Assembly (NCBI GenBank): GCA_947040435.1
Contig: CAMRBL010000002.1
Span: 23,778-87,777, forward strand
Direction: 5' to 3'
Length of the DNA: 64,000 nt
From: an uncultured Rikenellaceae bacterium
Lineage (GTDB): Bacteria; Bacteroidota; Bacteroidia; Bacteroidales; Rikenellaceae
In this document: positions 28,435-38,914 of the stretch, one piece after another
Position numbering within the stretch: position 1 is the first letter of the stretch
Layout of the letters: the number at the start of each line of letters is the position of its first letter
Position numbers and translations under genes: made by a program
Notes under the pieces: generated by a model
Told to the model about the DNA's origin: nothing
The model's input: only the letters and a program-made list of their open reading frames with translations
The model's database searches: none

Positions 28435-30570
28435 TTAGTTAGCTATTGTCATCTCGTCAATTAGCCACTCTGCATTACCGTACTTCTCTATGATAAATAG
28501 TACATATCTAATATCAACACTAATTGAGCGTTGTAATTCAGGCTCAAAAGCTATATCGCCACTCATAGCCTCCCAGTTTCCATCAAACACAAGTCCAATC
28601 AACTCACCTTTACCATTCAAAACGGGACTACCTGAGTTTCCGCCAGTAATATCATTGTTAGAGATAAATCCAACTCTAATATCTCCATTTTCTGCATACT
28701 CTCCAAAATCTTTAGCTTCGTAAAGTTTTTTTAGTCTGCTTGGGACTGTAAAGTCTACTGGATTAGATCTATCTTCCTTGGCAATAATACCAGAAAGTGT
28801 TGTAAAGTAGTTGTATGTCACTGCATCTGCGGGGTTGTATGGAAGTACGTTACCGTAGGTTAGGCGAAGAGTGAAGTTTGCGTCTGGGTAGTGGGTTTTA
28901 CTATCTCCGTCCATCTTGATAACGCCGTCAACAAATAATCTATGTCCCTCTGCAAATTGAGCTCTGTACTTGGCACTCATCGCTGAATATGTATTATTCG
29001 TTTTATATATATCTTCACGAGCTTTTACCGCTGGATCAGATGCAATAGTAGAGAAGTCTCCTTTAGCTACATAAGCATTGAATTTTGCTTGGTTTGCAAA
29101 GATTGAGCTGTCGTATAGATAGTCTACATATTTTGACACATCGCCATCGAAATTTGCTGCAATTTGCTCCTGAATATAAGTTGGTTGTTCAGTAGTCGAT
29201 AGAGAGTCAAAGATTATTTTAAACATAGACTTTGCAACCTTACGATCTGTCGCCTCATTATAATCTTTATAAAAAGCAGCTATTGCCGATTTAGCCCCTT
29301 CAACGTCAGCTGGAGTCACCTCTTTTTTCTCTAAGTTCCTTGCAATTGCCGAAACTTGTATGATTTCAACACTTCTTAGTAGTGCCTCACTAATATATTG
29401 TGTTACTTTGTCGCTTTTTGCGCTCTCCTTTACAGACTCCTCAATAAGAGGTAGTGCAGTTCTATATTTTGCCCTACTCTCATTTGCATTTGCCCACTTA
29501 GTAAAGTTAGCTTCAATAGCCTCTTTTTTCGACTTAACGTTAAGTTTTTTTAGACCACGACTCATTCCGATAGAGTTTTTCCAGTAGTTAGAAGAGCCAG
29601 CATATTTAGATGCATACTGAATTCTAACTCTATCTGAGGCAGCCATATCTTTTTTCAAAATATCTTGACGCTCACCTCTGACGAAGATTCTAATTGGATT
29701 CTCTTGTGCAAGAGTTTTCTCTATCTCGTACGATGTCATATATCTCTTCGTAGAGCCAGGGAATCCCATTATCATAGCGAAATCACCCTCTTTTATCTTT
29801 TTTGTAGATATTGTTAAATGCGTAGGAGATTGATATGGAACATTATCTTTTGAGTACTCAGCTGGGCGTCCCTCTGTATTAGAGTATATACGGAAAACAG
29901 AGAAGTCACCTGTGTGACGTGGCCACATCCAGTTGTCTGTATCGCCTCCAAATTTACCAATTGATGATGGAGGTGTTCCCACTAGACGAACATCCTTGTA
30001 CTCCTCAATTGAGAATAGGAAAAATTGATTCCCACCAAAGAAACTCTTTACAAGTACTGTTTTACCGAGGTTGTTCTTCTCATATTCAGTTGTGATTTGT
30101 TTGATGTTTTGCTTTGATTTCTCATTGCGTTGAACCTCTGTATCTGCATCCACTACACCAGCAAGAGCACCCTCTGTAACATCCTCTATGTGTCTAATAA
30201 ATTTGACCGACAACCCTTCGGCAGGGAGCTCCTCTTTGTTGTTCATCGCCCAAAAACCATTTTTAAGGTAGTCATAGTTTACACTACTAAGTTTTTGGAT
30301 AGCTCCGAATCCACAGTGGTGGTTCGTTAGCAGTAGACCTTCCGATGAAACCACCTCGCCAGTACAACCTCCTCCAAAGATAACAATGGCATCTTTTAGT
30401 GAGTTGGCATTAATATCGTAAATATCTTTGGCTGAGAGTTTCATCCCCTTAGCCTTCATATCTTTGATGTTTAGCTTTTCAAGCATTGGTAGTAGCCACA
30501 TACCTTCGTCTGCTGACACTCTTGGGGCTATTAAAAGAAGTGTTGCGATTAATAAAGTTAATTTTTTCAT
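28435..30570 (-). CDS. S46 family dipeptidyl-peptidase (DPP7/DPP11 family)
   Basis: 711 aa; signal peptide, ADEGMWLLPMLEKLN, GGGCTGEVVSSEGLLLTNHHCGFGAIQKLSS, GGNSGSPVLNGKGELIGLVFDGNWEAMSGDIAFEPELQRSISVDIRYVL. Confidence 0.95.
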   Translation of the reverse strand: MKKLTLLIATLLLIAPRVSADEGMWLLPMLEKLNIKDMKAKGMKLSAKDIYDINANSLKDAIVIFGGGCTGEVVSSEGLLLTNHHCGFGAIQKLSSVNYDYLKNGFWAMNNKEELPAEGLSVKFIRHIEDVTEGALAGVVDADTEVQRNEKSKQNIKQITTEYEKNNLGKTVLVKSFFGGNQFFLFSIEEYKDVRLVGTPPSSIGKFGGDTDNWMWPRHTGDFSVFRIYSNTEGRPAEYSKDNVPYQSPTHLTISTKKIKEGDFAMIMGFPGSTKRYMTSYEIEKTLAQENPIRIFVRGERQDILKKDMAASDRVRIQYASKYAGSSNYWKNSIGMSRGLKKLNVKSKKEAIEANFTKWANANESRAKYRTALPLIEESVKESAKSDKVTQYISEALLRSVEIIQVSAIARNLEKKEVTPADVEGAKSAIAAFYKDYNEATDRKVAKSMFKIIFDSLSTTEQPTYIQEQIAANFDGDVSKYVDYLYDSSIFANQAKFNAYVAKGDFSTIASDPAVKAREDIYKTNNTYSAMSAKYRAQFAEGHRLFVDGVIKMDGDSKTHYPDANFTLRLTYGNVLPYNPADAVTYNYFTTLSGIIAKEDRSNPVDFTVPSRLKKLYEAKDFGEYAENGDIRVGFISNNDITGGNSGSPVLNGKGELIGLVFDGNWEAMSGDIAFEPELQRSISVDIRYVLFIIEKYGNAEWLIDEMTIAN

Positions 30571-30627
30571 TTTTTTTCTATTTAATATATTATTTATTTA
30601 AATATTGAGACCGTATAATCTGTACCT

Positions 30628-31797
30628 TTATACAATCTTTTGAATTAGCATTCCGAAGTTTACAATAGGTGTGTTATGCTCCTTTGCACTCCTTAATCTG
30701 CTATTTAACTCGCTTCGGGTTACCATACACCCTCCGCATTGAACTACAAGGGCATACTTCTCGACATCCATAGGGAGCGGCTCTCTGCCTGATATAATAT
30801 CAAAATCCAACTCTATATTTGTGTACTCTCTTAGCCACTTGGGAATCTTTACTCGACCTATATCTTCGCAGCTAACTTGGTGTGTACAGCTCTCCGCAAT
30901 CAATACTCTGTCTCCAGATTTTAGATTGTCAACAGCAGATAACCCAGCTTTGTATTGTTCAATGTCTCCTTTAGATGCAGCCAGTAGTATGCTAAATGAA
31001 GTTAGTTTTATCTCCTTGGGGACAATAGCTTTTGCTTTTGCAATAATTTGGCTATCTACAACAACTAATTTTGGGTTTGTCAACTCAATTGCCATTTGTA
31101 ATTGCTCTAATTGAACAACGGTTGCCATAGCTCCAATATCCAATAATTCACGAATAGCCTGAACTTGAGGGAGGATTAATCTTCCCGCAGGAGCTTCGGA
31201 GTCAATAGGGCACACTAGTACTACCTTGTCTCCCGAGACAACCATATCACCAAACATTCTAGGGGTTTTGTATGATCTTTCAGGAAGAGTTGATTTAATT
31301 AATTCAATGATTTTATCAACCTCTAAAGTCTCCGCACAGCTTATGTCTAGAGACATCATTGCACGAGAGTCTAGAGTAATAGGTGTAGTTTCCCATATAT
31401 TTTGAACTATAATATATGGGAGAGATACTCTTTTGAACCTCTCCATTAGTTCATCTTCTGCCCTACCCCACTCTTTAAATAGAAGGATTGCCATATCAAC
31501 TTGGCTCAGACTTTCCATGCTCTTACGCACTCTTTCAGTGCTTAGGTCGGAATCATCGTCAACCCCTGCTGTATCTAAAAACACAACGGGAGCAAAATTA
31601 ATTATCTCATAAGATTTGCGTACAATATCTGTTGTTGTCCCCTTGTATGGGGATACGATTGCAGTATTTGCACCTGTAATCAGGTTTATTAGTGAACTTT
31701 TGCCAACATTACACCCACCATATATTCCTATATGAGAACGCATCTCACGACCAGTTGATTGTGAGATGCGTTTTTTGTTATTGTCTGTACCTTGCAT
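30628..31797 (-). CDS. hydF: [FeFe] hydrogenase maturation GTPase HydF
   Basis: 389 aa; HIGIYGGCNVGKSSLINLITGANTAIVSPYKGTTTD, VLVCPIDSEAPAGRLILPQVQ, ESCTHQVSCEDIGRVKIPKWL, VVQCGGCMVTR. Confidence 0.95.
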   Translation of the reverse strand: MQGTDNNKKRISQSTGREMRSHIGIYGGCNVGKSSLINLITGANTAIVSPYKGTTTDIVRKSYEIINFAPVVFLDTAGVDDDSDLSTERVRKSMESLSQVDMAILLFKEWGRAEDELMERFKRVSLPYIIVQNIWETTPITLDSRAMMSLDISCAETLEVDKIIELIKSTLPERSYKTPRMFGDMVVSGDKVVLVCPIDSEAPAGRLILPQVQAIRELLDIGAMATVVQLEQLQMAIELTNPKLVVVDSQIIAKAKAIVPKEIKLTSFSILLAASKGDIEQYKAGLSAVDNLKSGDRVLIAESCTHQVSCEDIGRVKIPKWLREYTNIELDFDIISGREPLPMDVEKYALVVQCGGCMVTRSELNSRLRSAKEHNTPIVNFGMLIQKIV

Positions 31798-31808
31798 GTA
31801 CTATTACT

Positions 31809-32765
31809 CTATTGTTCTTGCCATACAAGAGCTGACGCTCCCAATATTGCAGCATTTTTACCATCAATACCAGATGGTAAAAGTTTAACTTGATTTCTAA
31901 AATTAGAGAGCATATGCATCTCCATATATTTTTTAGTTGGCTCAAATAGGTATTTTCCAGCTTTAGCTAATCCTCCAAATAGGAATATAGCCTCAGGAGA
32001 TGTGATTGTTACCGCATCAGCAAGAGCCTGACCCAACAACATTCCCGTATACTCATAAGCCTCAATAGCTAGTGTGTCTCCGTTTAATGCTGCTCTAGTA
32101 ATCATTTCAGCAGTCAAATCATTATAGCTAATGCTTCTAAACTCGCTGTTTTCAAGGTGATCCGCAAGAAGTTTGAACACAGTACGCTTAATACCTGTTG
32201 CAGATACGTATGTCTCAAGACACCCTTTTCTACCACAACCACAAATACGTCCAGTGCGGTTCACTATAACATGACCTAATTCTCCTGCAAATCCATCATT
32301 ACCATAAATTAGCTCTCCGTTTGCAACGAAACCGCTACCAAGACCAGTTCCTAACGTTACTACGACGAAATTTTTCATCCCTTTTGCACCACCGTATACC
32401 ATCTCTCCGATAGCTGCGGCATTTGCATCATTTGTTACAATTACTGGGATATTTATGAAATATCTTTTCATCATTTCAACGATAGGTATAACGCCTTTCC
32501 ATTGTAGGTTAGCAGCATTTTCGATTGTTCCTCGGTAGTAGTTTGCATTCGGACCTCCGATACCAACACCTACTAACTCACATTCAAAATTTAACTGTTT
32601 GATTAGAGACTGAATTCCTATGTAAAGCTCTTCAACATACTGGTCTATGTCTGGATACTTACGAGTCGATATAGATGCTTCCCCGTGCATGTTTCCTTCG
32701 TTATCTACTAACCCGAATACAGTGTTAGTTCCCCCAATATCTATTCCAATTGCTAATTTTTTCAT
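31809..32765 (-). CDS. ROK family kinase (glucokinase-like)
   Basis: 318 aa; AIGIDIGGTNTVFGLVD, VTLGTGLGSGFVANGELIYG, GELGHVIVNRTGRICGCGRKGCLETYVSATG. Confidence 0.93.
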   Translation of the reverse strand: MKKLAIGIDIGGTNTVFGLVDNEGNMHGEASISTRKYPDIDQYVEELYIGIQSLIKQLNFECELVGVGIGGPNANYYRGTIENAANLQWKGVIPIVEMMKRYFINIPVIVTNDANAAAIGEMVYGGAKGMKNFVVVTLGTGLGSGFVANGELIYGNDGFAGELGHVIVNRTGRICGCGRKGCLETYVSATGIKRTVFKLLADHLENSEFRSISYNDLTAEMITRAALNGDTLAIEAYEYTGMLLGQALADAVTITSPEAIFLFGGLAKAGKYLFEPTKKYMEMHMLSNFRNQVKLLPSGIDGKNAAILGASALVWQEQ

Positions 32766-32925
32766 TTCAAGTTATGTTTTATAGTTTCAAGATTGTCAAA
32801 TTTACATATTTATTTATTTATATACAAATAATTTCTTTTAGTTCGAGTAAACAGCACAAGTAGTGCGGTTAGAGCAAAGATAAAAAATTATTCAAAAACA
32901 GTACTAAACTTACGACACTATCTCT

Positions 32926-32933
32926 TATCTTTG
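32926..32933 (+). promoter_or_regulatory. -7 box upstream of polyprenyl synthase
   Basis: TATCTTTG 20 bp before ATG 32953. Confidence 0.45.
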
Positions 32934-32952
32934 CAAAAAACTACAGTTTAAG

Positions 32953-33927
32953 ATGAAAAATAGAGACGAATTAAGTATATTAATAGAAGATTATATATCT
33001 AAATTACCATTTCCTGCACAGCCAAGAGGGTTATATGAGCCAATTGAGTATACACTTGAGGGTGGAGGTAAGAGGCTACGCCCCTTGATTTTACTTATGA
33101 CTCAATCAATATTTAATCCTACTATGGAGCATGAACTTAATGCAGCAGCAGCAGTAGAGGTTTTTCATAACTTCACACTTCTGCATGATGACATTATGGA
33201 TAATGCCAAGATACGAAGAGGTAAAGATACGGTGCATGTGAAGTGGGGAAATAGTACGTCTATATTATCTGGAGATGCGATGGTTATATATGCATACTCG
33301 CTGTTGAGTAGAGTAGATAGTCGTTATTTGTCAAAAGTTCTTGAGATCTTTAGTAAAATGGCAATCGAAGTTTGTGAGGGTCAACAGTACGATATGGACT
33401 TTGAGTCAACACAGAATGTTTCGCTTGAAGAGTATCTTGAGATGATAAGGTTGAAAACATCTGTACTGATCGCTGGATCTGCTCAAATAGGTGCTACGCT
33501 AGGTGGGGCAACAGCGCAAGAGGGAGATATCGTATATAGATATGCACTTGAATTAGGTTTAGCATTTCAGATTCAGGATGACTATCTTGATGCATTTGGT
33601 AGTAGAGAGTTGTTAGGTAAAAGTATCGGGGGAGATATCCTTGAGGGGAAAAAAACATTCTTATCAATCATTGCTACTTTAGAGGCAGACGCAAAGTTAA
33701 GAGAAGAGTTTATAACTCTATTGCATAGTGATGCGCTTGCTCCTGAGGCTAAAATAGAGCAGGTAAAAGAGATATACAACACTCTTAATGTGGCAGATAT
33801 AGCAAAGAAGAGGATTGAGAAGCATCTTAATGCTGCACTAGAAATACTAAATGAATTAGACTTGGCAACAGAGAAAATAGAACCACTGAAGCAGTTAGTT
33901 TCTAGTCTATTAGATAGGAATAATTAA
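32953..33927 (+). CDS. Polyprenyl synthetase family protein (short/medium-chain type)
   Basis: 324 aa; EGGGKRLRPLILLMTQ, LLHDDIMDNAKIRRGKDTVH, GLAFQIQDDYLDAFG. Confidence 0.92.
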   Translation: MKNRDELSILIEDYISKLPFPAQPRGLYEPIEYTLEGGGKRLRPLILLMTQSIFNPTMEHELNAAAAVEVFHNFTLLHDDIMDNAKIRRGKDTVHVKWGNSTSILSGDAMVIYAYSLLSRVDSRYLSKVLEIFSKMAIEVCEGQQYDMDFESTQNVSLEEYLEMIRLKTSVLIAGSAQIGATLGGATAQEGDIVYRYALELGLAFQIQDDYLDAFGSRELLGKSIGGDILEGKKTFLSIIATLEADAKLREEFITLLHSDALAPEAKIEQVKEIYNTLNVADIAKKRIEKHLNAALEILNELDLATEKIEPLKQLVSSLLDRNN

Positions 33928-34013
33928 TATTGTCTCCAGTGACTACACATTGTTAACAAGATCAGAGTAGTTAGTTGTGTCTAAACTATTCGCACGAAGT
34001 TAAAAGAAAAAAA

Positions 34014-35261
34014 ATGATAAAAAGAGAAGATATAGAGATTATGGCACCCGTTGGCTCGTATGAGTCTCTGATGGCAGCTATAAATGCTGGAGCAGATTCT
34101 GTCTATTTTGGAGTTGAGAAGCTTAATATGAGGGCTCGTTCATCGGCAAATTTTACGCTTGAAGATTTGGCTAAAATTGTTGAAATAGCAAAAAATGGTG
34201 GTGTTAAAACATATCTAACAGTAAATACAGTGCTCTATGATGACGAGATAGAGACTATGCGAAGTGTTATTGATAGAGCTAAAATAGAGGGGATCACAGC
34301 TATAATTGCATCAGATCAAGCGGCTATATTATATGCTCGAAGCCAAGGAGTTGAAGTTCATATATCTACGCAGTTGAATGTATCTAATAGCGAGACATTA
34401 AAATTTTATGCTCAATATGCAGATGTAGTGGTTTTGGCTCGTGAGTTAACTCTGCAACAGATTGAAAAGATCCAAAATACCATTATTCAAGATAAGATTA
34501 CGGGTCCTAATGGAGAACTCGTTAAGATAGAGATGTTTGCCCATGGAGCGTTGTGTATGGCTGTCTCAGGGAAGTGCTACCTAAGCCTGCACGAGACAAA
34601 TTGCTCTGCAAATAGAGGTGCTTGTCGTCAGATTTGCCGTAGAGATTATGAGCTTAGAGACAAAGATACTGGTGAGATACTACATACCCAAGGGGGGTAT
34701 ATTTTATCTCCTAAAGACTTGTGTACCATAGAGTTTCTGGATAAGTTTATAGGTGCTGGAGTTCGAGTTCTGAAGATTGAGGGACGTGCACGCTCTGGAG
34801 AGTATGTGAAGCGTGTTGTTGAGTGTTACAATGAGGCTCTTATTGCTATTGAGAATGGTACATACAATCTTGAGTTTAGCCAGTCGTTAACAGAGCGTCT
34901 GTCAGAGGTGTTCAACCGAGGATTTTGGGGCGGGTATTATTGTGGGTCACCAACCGCAGAACTTAGTACACAATATGGATCTTCTGCTACAAAGAAAAAA
35001 GTCTATGTGGGTAAAGTAACCAACTATTTTAAGAAAATTGGTGTTGCAGAGGTGCAGATTGAGGCATCTCCACTAGAATATGATAGCTCTGTTGTTATAC
35101 TTGGAGAGACAACTGGTGTTGTGGAGTTTACAATGGATGGTGTTTTTGTTGACGAAAAGCCAACAACTGAGGCGATTCAAGGACAATGCAGTTCGCTGTT
35201 AACCCCAGAACCTGTTAGAAGAGGTGATAAATTATATAAAATAGTGGACGCTAGCGTATAG
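34014..35261 (+). CDS. Peptidase U32 family protein
   Basis: REDIEIMAPVGSYESLMAAINAGADSVYFGVEKLNMRARS, MFAHGALCMAVSGKCYLSLHETNCSANRGACRQICRRDY; start at ATG 34014. Confidence 0.92.
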   Translation: MIKREDIEIMAPVGSYESLMAAINAGADSVYFGVEKLNMRARSSANFTLEDLAKIVEIAKNGGVKTYLTVNTVLYDDEIETMRSVIDRAKIEGITAIIASDQAAILYARSQGVEVHISTQLNVSNSETLKFYAQYADVVVLARELTLQQIEKIQNTIIQDKITGPNGELVKIEMFAHGALCMAVSGKCYLSLHETNCSANRGACRQICRRDYELRDKDTGEILHTQGGYILSPKDLCTIEFLDKFIGAGVRVLKIEGRARSGEYVKRVVECYNEALIAIENGTYNLEFSQSLTERLSEVFNRGFWGGYYCGSPTAELSTQYGSSATKKKVYVGKVTNYFKKIGVAEVQIEASPLEYDSSVVILGETTGVVEFTMDGVFVDEKPTTEAIQGQCSSLLTPEPVRRGDKLYKIVDASV

Positions 35262-35284
35262 CGTTAACTTGGACAACACAATAA

Positions 35285-35344
35285 AGCGCCGCCCACATAT
35301 AATAACTTACTGCATTTAGTAATCTATTATATGTGGGCGGCGCT
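35285..35344. terminator. GC-rich bidirectional terminator between U32 and folA
   Basis: AGCGCCGCCCACATATAATA ... TATTATATGTGGGCGGCGCT perfect 20-bp arms between convergent genes. Confidence 0.75.
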
Positions 35345-35364
35345 GTGTGTTATTTGTCTATTAA

Positions 35365-35847
35365 TTATATCTTTTCGTAGGTTTCAAACATAAATGGATA
35401 TTGAAACTTCGCTCCCCTTGCGTGAAACTCCGCTGATATACGACTCCATTTTTGAACACTTATCTCAGGGAAATATGTATCTCCTTCGTAAGAGTGCATA
35501 ACTTTAGTTACATATAATCTATCCACTATATCTATCGCAGATTTATAGATCTCACCTCCACCAATTATAAATGGATTCTCATCTTCGCTGGATAACTCGA
35601 TCGCACTCTCTAGAGAATTTACAACGATACATCCCTCTATTTTCAGAGCCGAGTCTCTACTAATTACAATGTTTTTGCGTTTTGGTAGAGGTCTGCCAAT
35701 TGATTCGTATGTCTTTCGACCCATAATCACGGTGTGACCCATCGTTACTTCCTTGAAATAACGTAGATCTTCGGAAATATGCCATAAGAGTGAGTTTGCT
35801 CCCCCTATTACATTCCCATCTGCCATTGCTACTATTAATGAGATCAT
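35365..35847 (-). CDS. folA: Dihydrofolate reductase
   Basis: 160 aa; [69 protein letters not shown]. Confidence 0.96.
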   Translation of the reverse strand: MISLIVAMADGNVIGGANSLLWHISEDLRYFKEVTMGHTVIMGRKTYESIGRPLPKRKNIVISRDSALKIEGCIVVNSLESAIELSSEDENPFIIGGGEIYKSAIDIVDRLYVTKVMHSYEGDTYFPEISVQKWSRISAEFHARGAKFQYPFMFETYEKI

Positions 35848-36638
35848 ATTGCTATTGGTGCTTTAATTGCTGGGTCTGGATTGTAATCTTTAATACAAAA
35901 GTCCTCATACTTAAAATCAAATATAGATTTTATATCTTTATTAATGCTCATCGTAGGTAAGGCTTTAGGAGTGCGCAGTAGCTGCTCTTCCACTTGGTCC
36001 ATATGATTTAGATATAGATGAGCATCCCCTAGTGTGTGAACAAAGTCTCCTAGTTCAAGATTTGTTACCTGAGCAACCATCATTGTTAATAGTGCATATG
36101 ATGCTATGTTAAACGGTACACCTAGAAATACATCCGCACTTCGTTGGTATAGTTGACAAGATAGCTTCCCATCTGCTACATAGAACTGAAATAGAGCGTG
36201 ACAAGGAGGTAGAGCCATATTGTCTATCTCCGCAACATTCCATGCACTAACAATGTGTCGTCGTGAGTCTGGGTTCTCTACTATTGCCTTTATTACCTGT
36301 GATATTTGATCTATATGTCCACCGTTTGGAGTTGGCCAACTACGCCACTGATACCCGTATACGTGTCCCAAGTCCCCATTCTCATCGGCCCATTCATCCC
36401 AGATACTCACCTTATTATCTTTGAGATATTTTATATTTGTGTCACCCTTTAAAAACCATAGTAACTCATGGATGATAGATCGTAAGTGGAGTTTTTTTGT
36501 TGTAAGCATAGGGAAGCCTTCATTAAGATCAAAGCGCATCTGAACACCAAATATACTTTTTGTCCCAGTTCCAGTTCTATCTTCTTTAATTACGCCCTCT
36601 GTTTTTATCTTATCGAGTAGCTCTAAATACTGTTTCAT
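35844..36638 (-). CDS. thyA: Thymidylate synthase
   Basis: 264 aa; [69 protein letters not shown]. Confidence 0.98.
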   Translation of the reverse strand: MKQYLELLDKIKTEGVIKEDRTGTGTKSIFGVQMRFDLNEGFPMLTTKKLHLRSIIHELLWFLKGDTNIKYLKDNKVSIWDEWADENGDLGHVYGYQWRSWPTPNGGHIDQISQVIKAIVENPDSRRHIVSAWNVAEIDNMALPPCHALFQFYVADGKLSCQLYQRSADVFLGVPFNIASYALLTMMVAQVTNLELGDFVHTLGDAHLYLNHMDQVEEQLLRTPKALPTMSINKDIKSIFDFKYEDFCIKDYNPDPAIKAPIAI

Positions 36639-37369
36639 TATTGAAATTTAAATAGTTTAATACCATTACTGTCCATTCGGGCATATGTAGGACTTTCAAT
36701 CCACTCCCCTAAAAATATAGCTTTTGATAGCTCATTAAGCTTGAATATTTCGGCACAATGGATGTGTCCATATATAAAATAGTCGATTTTATCTTGTTCG
36801 AGTACCCTCCTAGAGTATTGAACAAGATACTCATCTTCACCCCTAAAACAATGACTAATACTCTTCGATTTTCTACTATGACCACTCCACCAGCAGCCAA
36901 ATTTAAGAGCTAAATTAGGGTGGACTAGCGCAGAGAAGTATCGATGTAAGAGTTTGCTGCGGAAGATACTATTCATTAACCTGACAGGTATAGATGTAAT
37001 CCCGACGGCATCGCCATGTCTAAGTAGTAACGTTTTGCCTAAAAGTGTGATTCTCTGCTCGTCTCTGTGTATCATCATGCCACACTCCTTTTCAAAGTAG
37101 TCTAGCATCCACATATCGTGGTTTCCTGCGAGAATATGTATCTCAATACCTCTATCTGTTAGTTCTGCAATTTTGCCTAGTATGCGTACAAATCCTTTTG
37201 GTGCAACTCTCTTGTATTCAAACCAAAAATCAAATATATCTCCAAGGAGATAGATCGCAATTGCATCTTCTGCAACCATGTCAAGCCACTTAATAGCTTT
37301 GAGTTCTGTTGCTCTGCTAGTTGAATATCCATCAAATTTCAGGTGCATATCAGATGCAAAGTAGTACAT
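36638..37369 (-). CDS. UDP-2,3-diacylglucosamine diphosphatase-type metallophosphatase (LpxH-like)
   Basis: 243 aa; [57 protein letters not shown]. Confidence 0.88.
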   Translation of the reverse strand: MYYFASDMHLKFDGYSTSRATELKAIKWLDMVAEDAIAIYLLGDIFDFWFEYKRVAPKGFVRILGKIAELTDRGIEIHILAGNHDMWMLDYFEKECGMMIHRDEQRITLLGKTLLLRHGDAVGITSIPVRLMNSIFRSKLLHRYFSALVHPNLALKFGCWWSGHSRKSKSISHCFRGEDEYLVQYSRRVLEQDKIDYFIYGHIHCAEIFKLNELSKAIFLGEWIESPTYARMDSNGIKLFKFQ

Positions 37370-37449
37370 TGTATTCTAGTATGTTGAGTTAATAATTTAG
37401 ATCGTGTTATCCTGTTTTGCTGCCATGTAGGCGTATGTTGAGTACGATA

Positions 37450-38601
37450 CTATCGTGAGAAAAGCTCTGAAAGTCTCTTTATAAGCTCCTCGCCATATAT
37501 ATTTTTAGCTATAATATTCCCCTCTTTATCTATTAAATAGTTACTTGGAACCTCTGTTATATTGTACGTTCCAGTAGTCTCTGAGTATCTGCCCTGAAAG
37601 TCACATAGTGTAATCCATGGAAGTTTTTGCTCTTGGACTGCATTTGTCCATAGCGACTTGGAGGTATCTATTGATACTTGATATACTTCAAATCCATCTT
37701 TAGAATACTTCTCATATAGCTCTTTTAGCCCTGTATTTATCTGTTTAGATTGTGCTGATGCCGAAGTCCAAAAGTCAACTAATATAACTTTACCTTCGCT
37801 ATCCGACAACTTAATCTTGTTGTTGTACATATCTGGCAGCTCAATCTCAGGGTAATTGAGAGGGTTGTCGTACTCATCTTGAATCCGATTCATAAGTGCT
37901 ATGTTGTCATCGTAGTCTGCGACTACTTTTTCAAGCGATTTGACATACGGAGAGTTCGGGTATACACTCTTAGTGGAGTCTGCTACCATCTTGTAGTATA
38001 GTATGTCTGAGTTCCCAAATAGGGTCTCGTCGTTCGGTAGTCTTTGGTACAGTGCATATATTGCTGCAATAGAGTGTACATTAGCTACAACAAATTTTAT
38101 GTGCTCTTTTTTTATTGTTTGGTACTTCTTTAGGTACTCTTTGCGCAGATTGTTTTTTGTTAGCGTGTCCATTGTGCCGACATATAAATTAGCTAATGAG
38201 TCTAATGATATAGCGCCGTTTGATAGTAGGGAAGATATCTCTTTGACTAATTCGGACTCTTCGGATCCATCGATTATGTAATTTCTCGTTATATCTCCAA
38301 CGGAGTTAACCTTAACGTTGTCACCCCTCTTTAAAATTAATGGTATTATTGCTCCATCTTGGTGTAGCCTTAGGTTGTATATTGCAGGGTTATCGTCATG
38401 TAGTTTAACCGCAAATTTAAAATTACCATTACCATCTAATGTCGTAGAGTCTATCAGTTCTTGTTCTCCTGGGGTGATTGCATCTAGGTATATTTTGCAA
38501 TTAGGATGACATGCTATTCTCCCCTTAATTACAAACTTGGAGTCGTTACATGAGTATAAAAGGCTAGCAATGAAAATAACTAATAAATATCTATTTTTCA
38601 T
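37450..38601 (-). CDS. TlpA-like thioredoxin-fold lipoprotein with DUF4369-like N-terminus
   Basis: 383 aa; lipobox SLLYSCND; VILVDFWTSASAQSKQINTGLKELYEKYSKDGFEVYQVSIDTSKSLW (CxxC replaced by ASAQ). Confidence 0.85.
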   Translation of the reverse strand: MKNRYLLVIFIASLLYSCNDSKFVIKGRIACHPNCKIYLDAITPGEQELIDSTTLDGNGNFKFAVKLHDDNPAIYNLRLHQDGAIIPLILKRGDNVKVNSVGDITRNYIIDGSEESELVKEISSLLSNGAISLDSLANLYVGTMDTLTKNNLRKEYLKKYQTIKKEHIKFVVANVHSIAAIYALYQRLPNDETLFGNSDILYYKMVADSTKSVYPNSPYVKSLEKVVADYDDNIALMNRIQDEYDNPLNYPEIELPDMYNNKIKLSDSEGKVILVDFWTSASAQSKQINTGLKELYEKYSKDGFEVYQVSIDTSKSLWTNAVQEQKLPWITLCDFQGRYSETTGTYNITEVPSNYLIDKEGNIIAKNIYGEELIKRLSELFSR

Positions 38602-38843
38602 ATTGAATCACACATTAAGATTTTACTATGGTCTCACTCATCTTTATAACTGAAAAGATAGTTATTTTTTGAACGAGACTATAGATTATAATTGTTTCTT
38701 TAAATAAGCTTATAATTAGTAATTGTAATTACGTCATACCGTCAAATACATAACAAATATACAATCATTTTTACTCATAAAGAAACGTAATAATACATTT
38801 ATTGGTATTTTCATGATATTATTTTTTATTAATTATGGAATAT

Positions 38844-38892
38844 ACAACGCAATAGGCTAAGAAAAGATACTCTTCTTAGCCTATTGTGTTGT
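38844..38892 (-). terminator. Terminator downstream of GH57/glycogen cluster
   Basis: ACAACGCAATAGGCTAAGAA ... TTCTTAGCCTATTGTGTTGT, 20-bp arms with one G:U-type mismatch. Confidence 0.7.
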
Positions 38893-38914
38893 GTGTAATA
38901 TATTTAGTTATAAT

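Noticed and set aside
33975-34013. N-terminal extension of the U32 peptidase ORF
   Set aside because: Begins at a non-ATG codon with unconserved residues; ATG at 34014 gives the expected MIKREDIEIMAPVGSYESL start.
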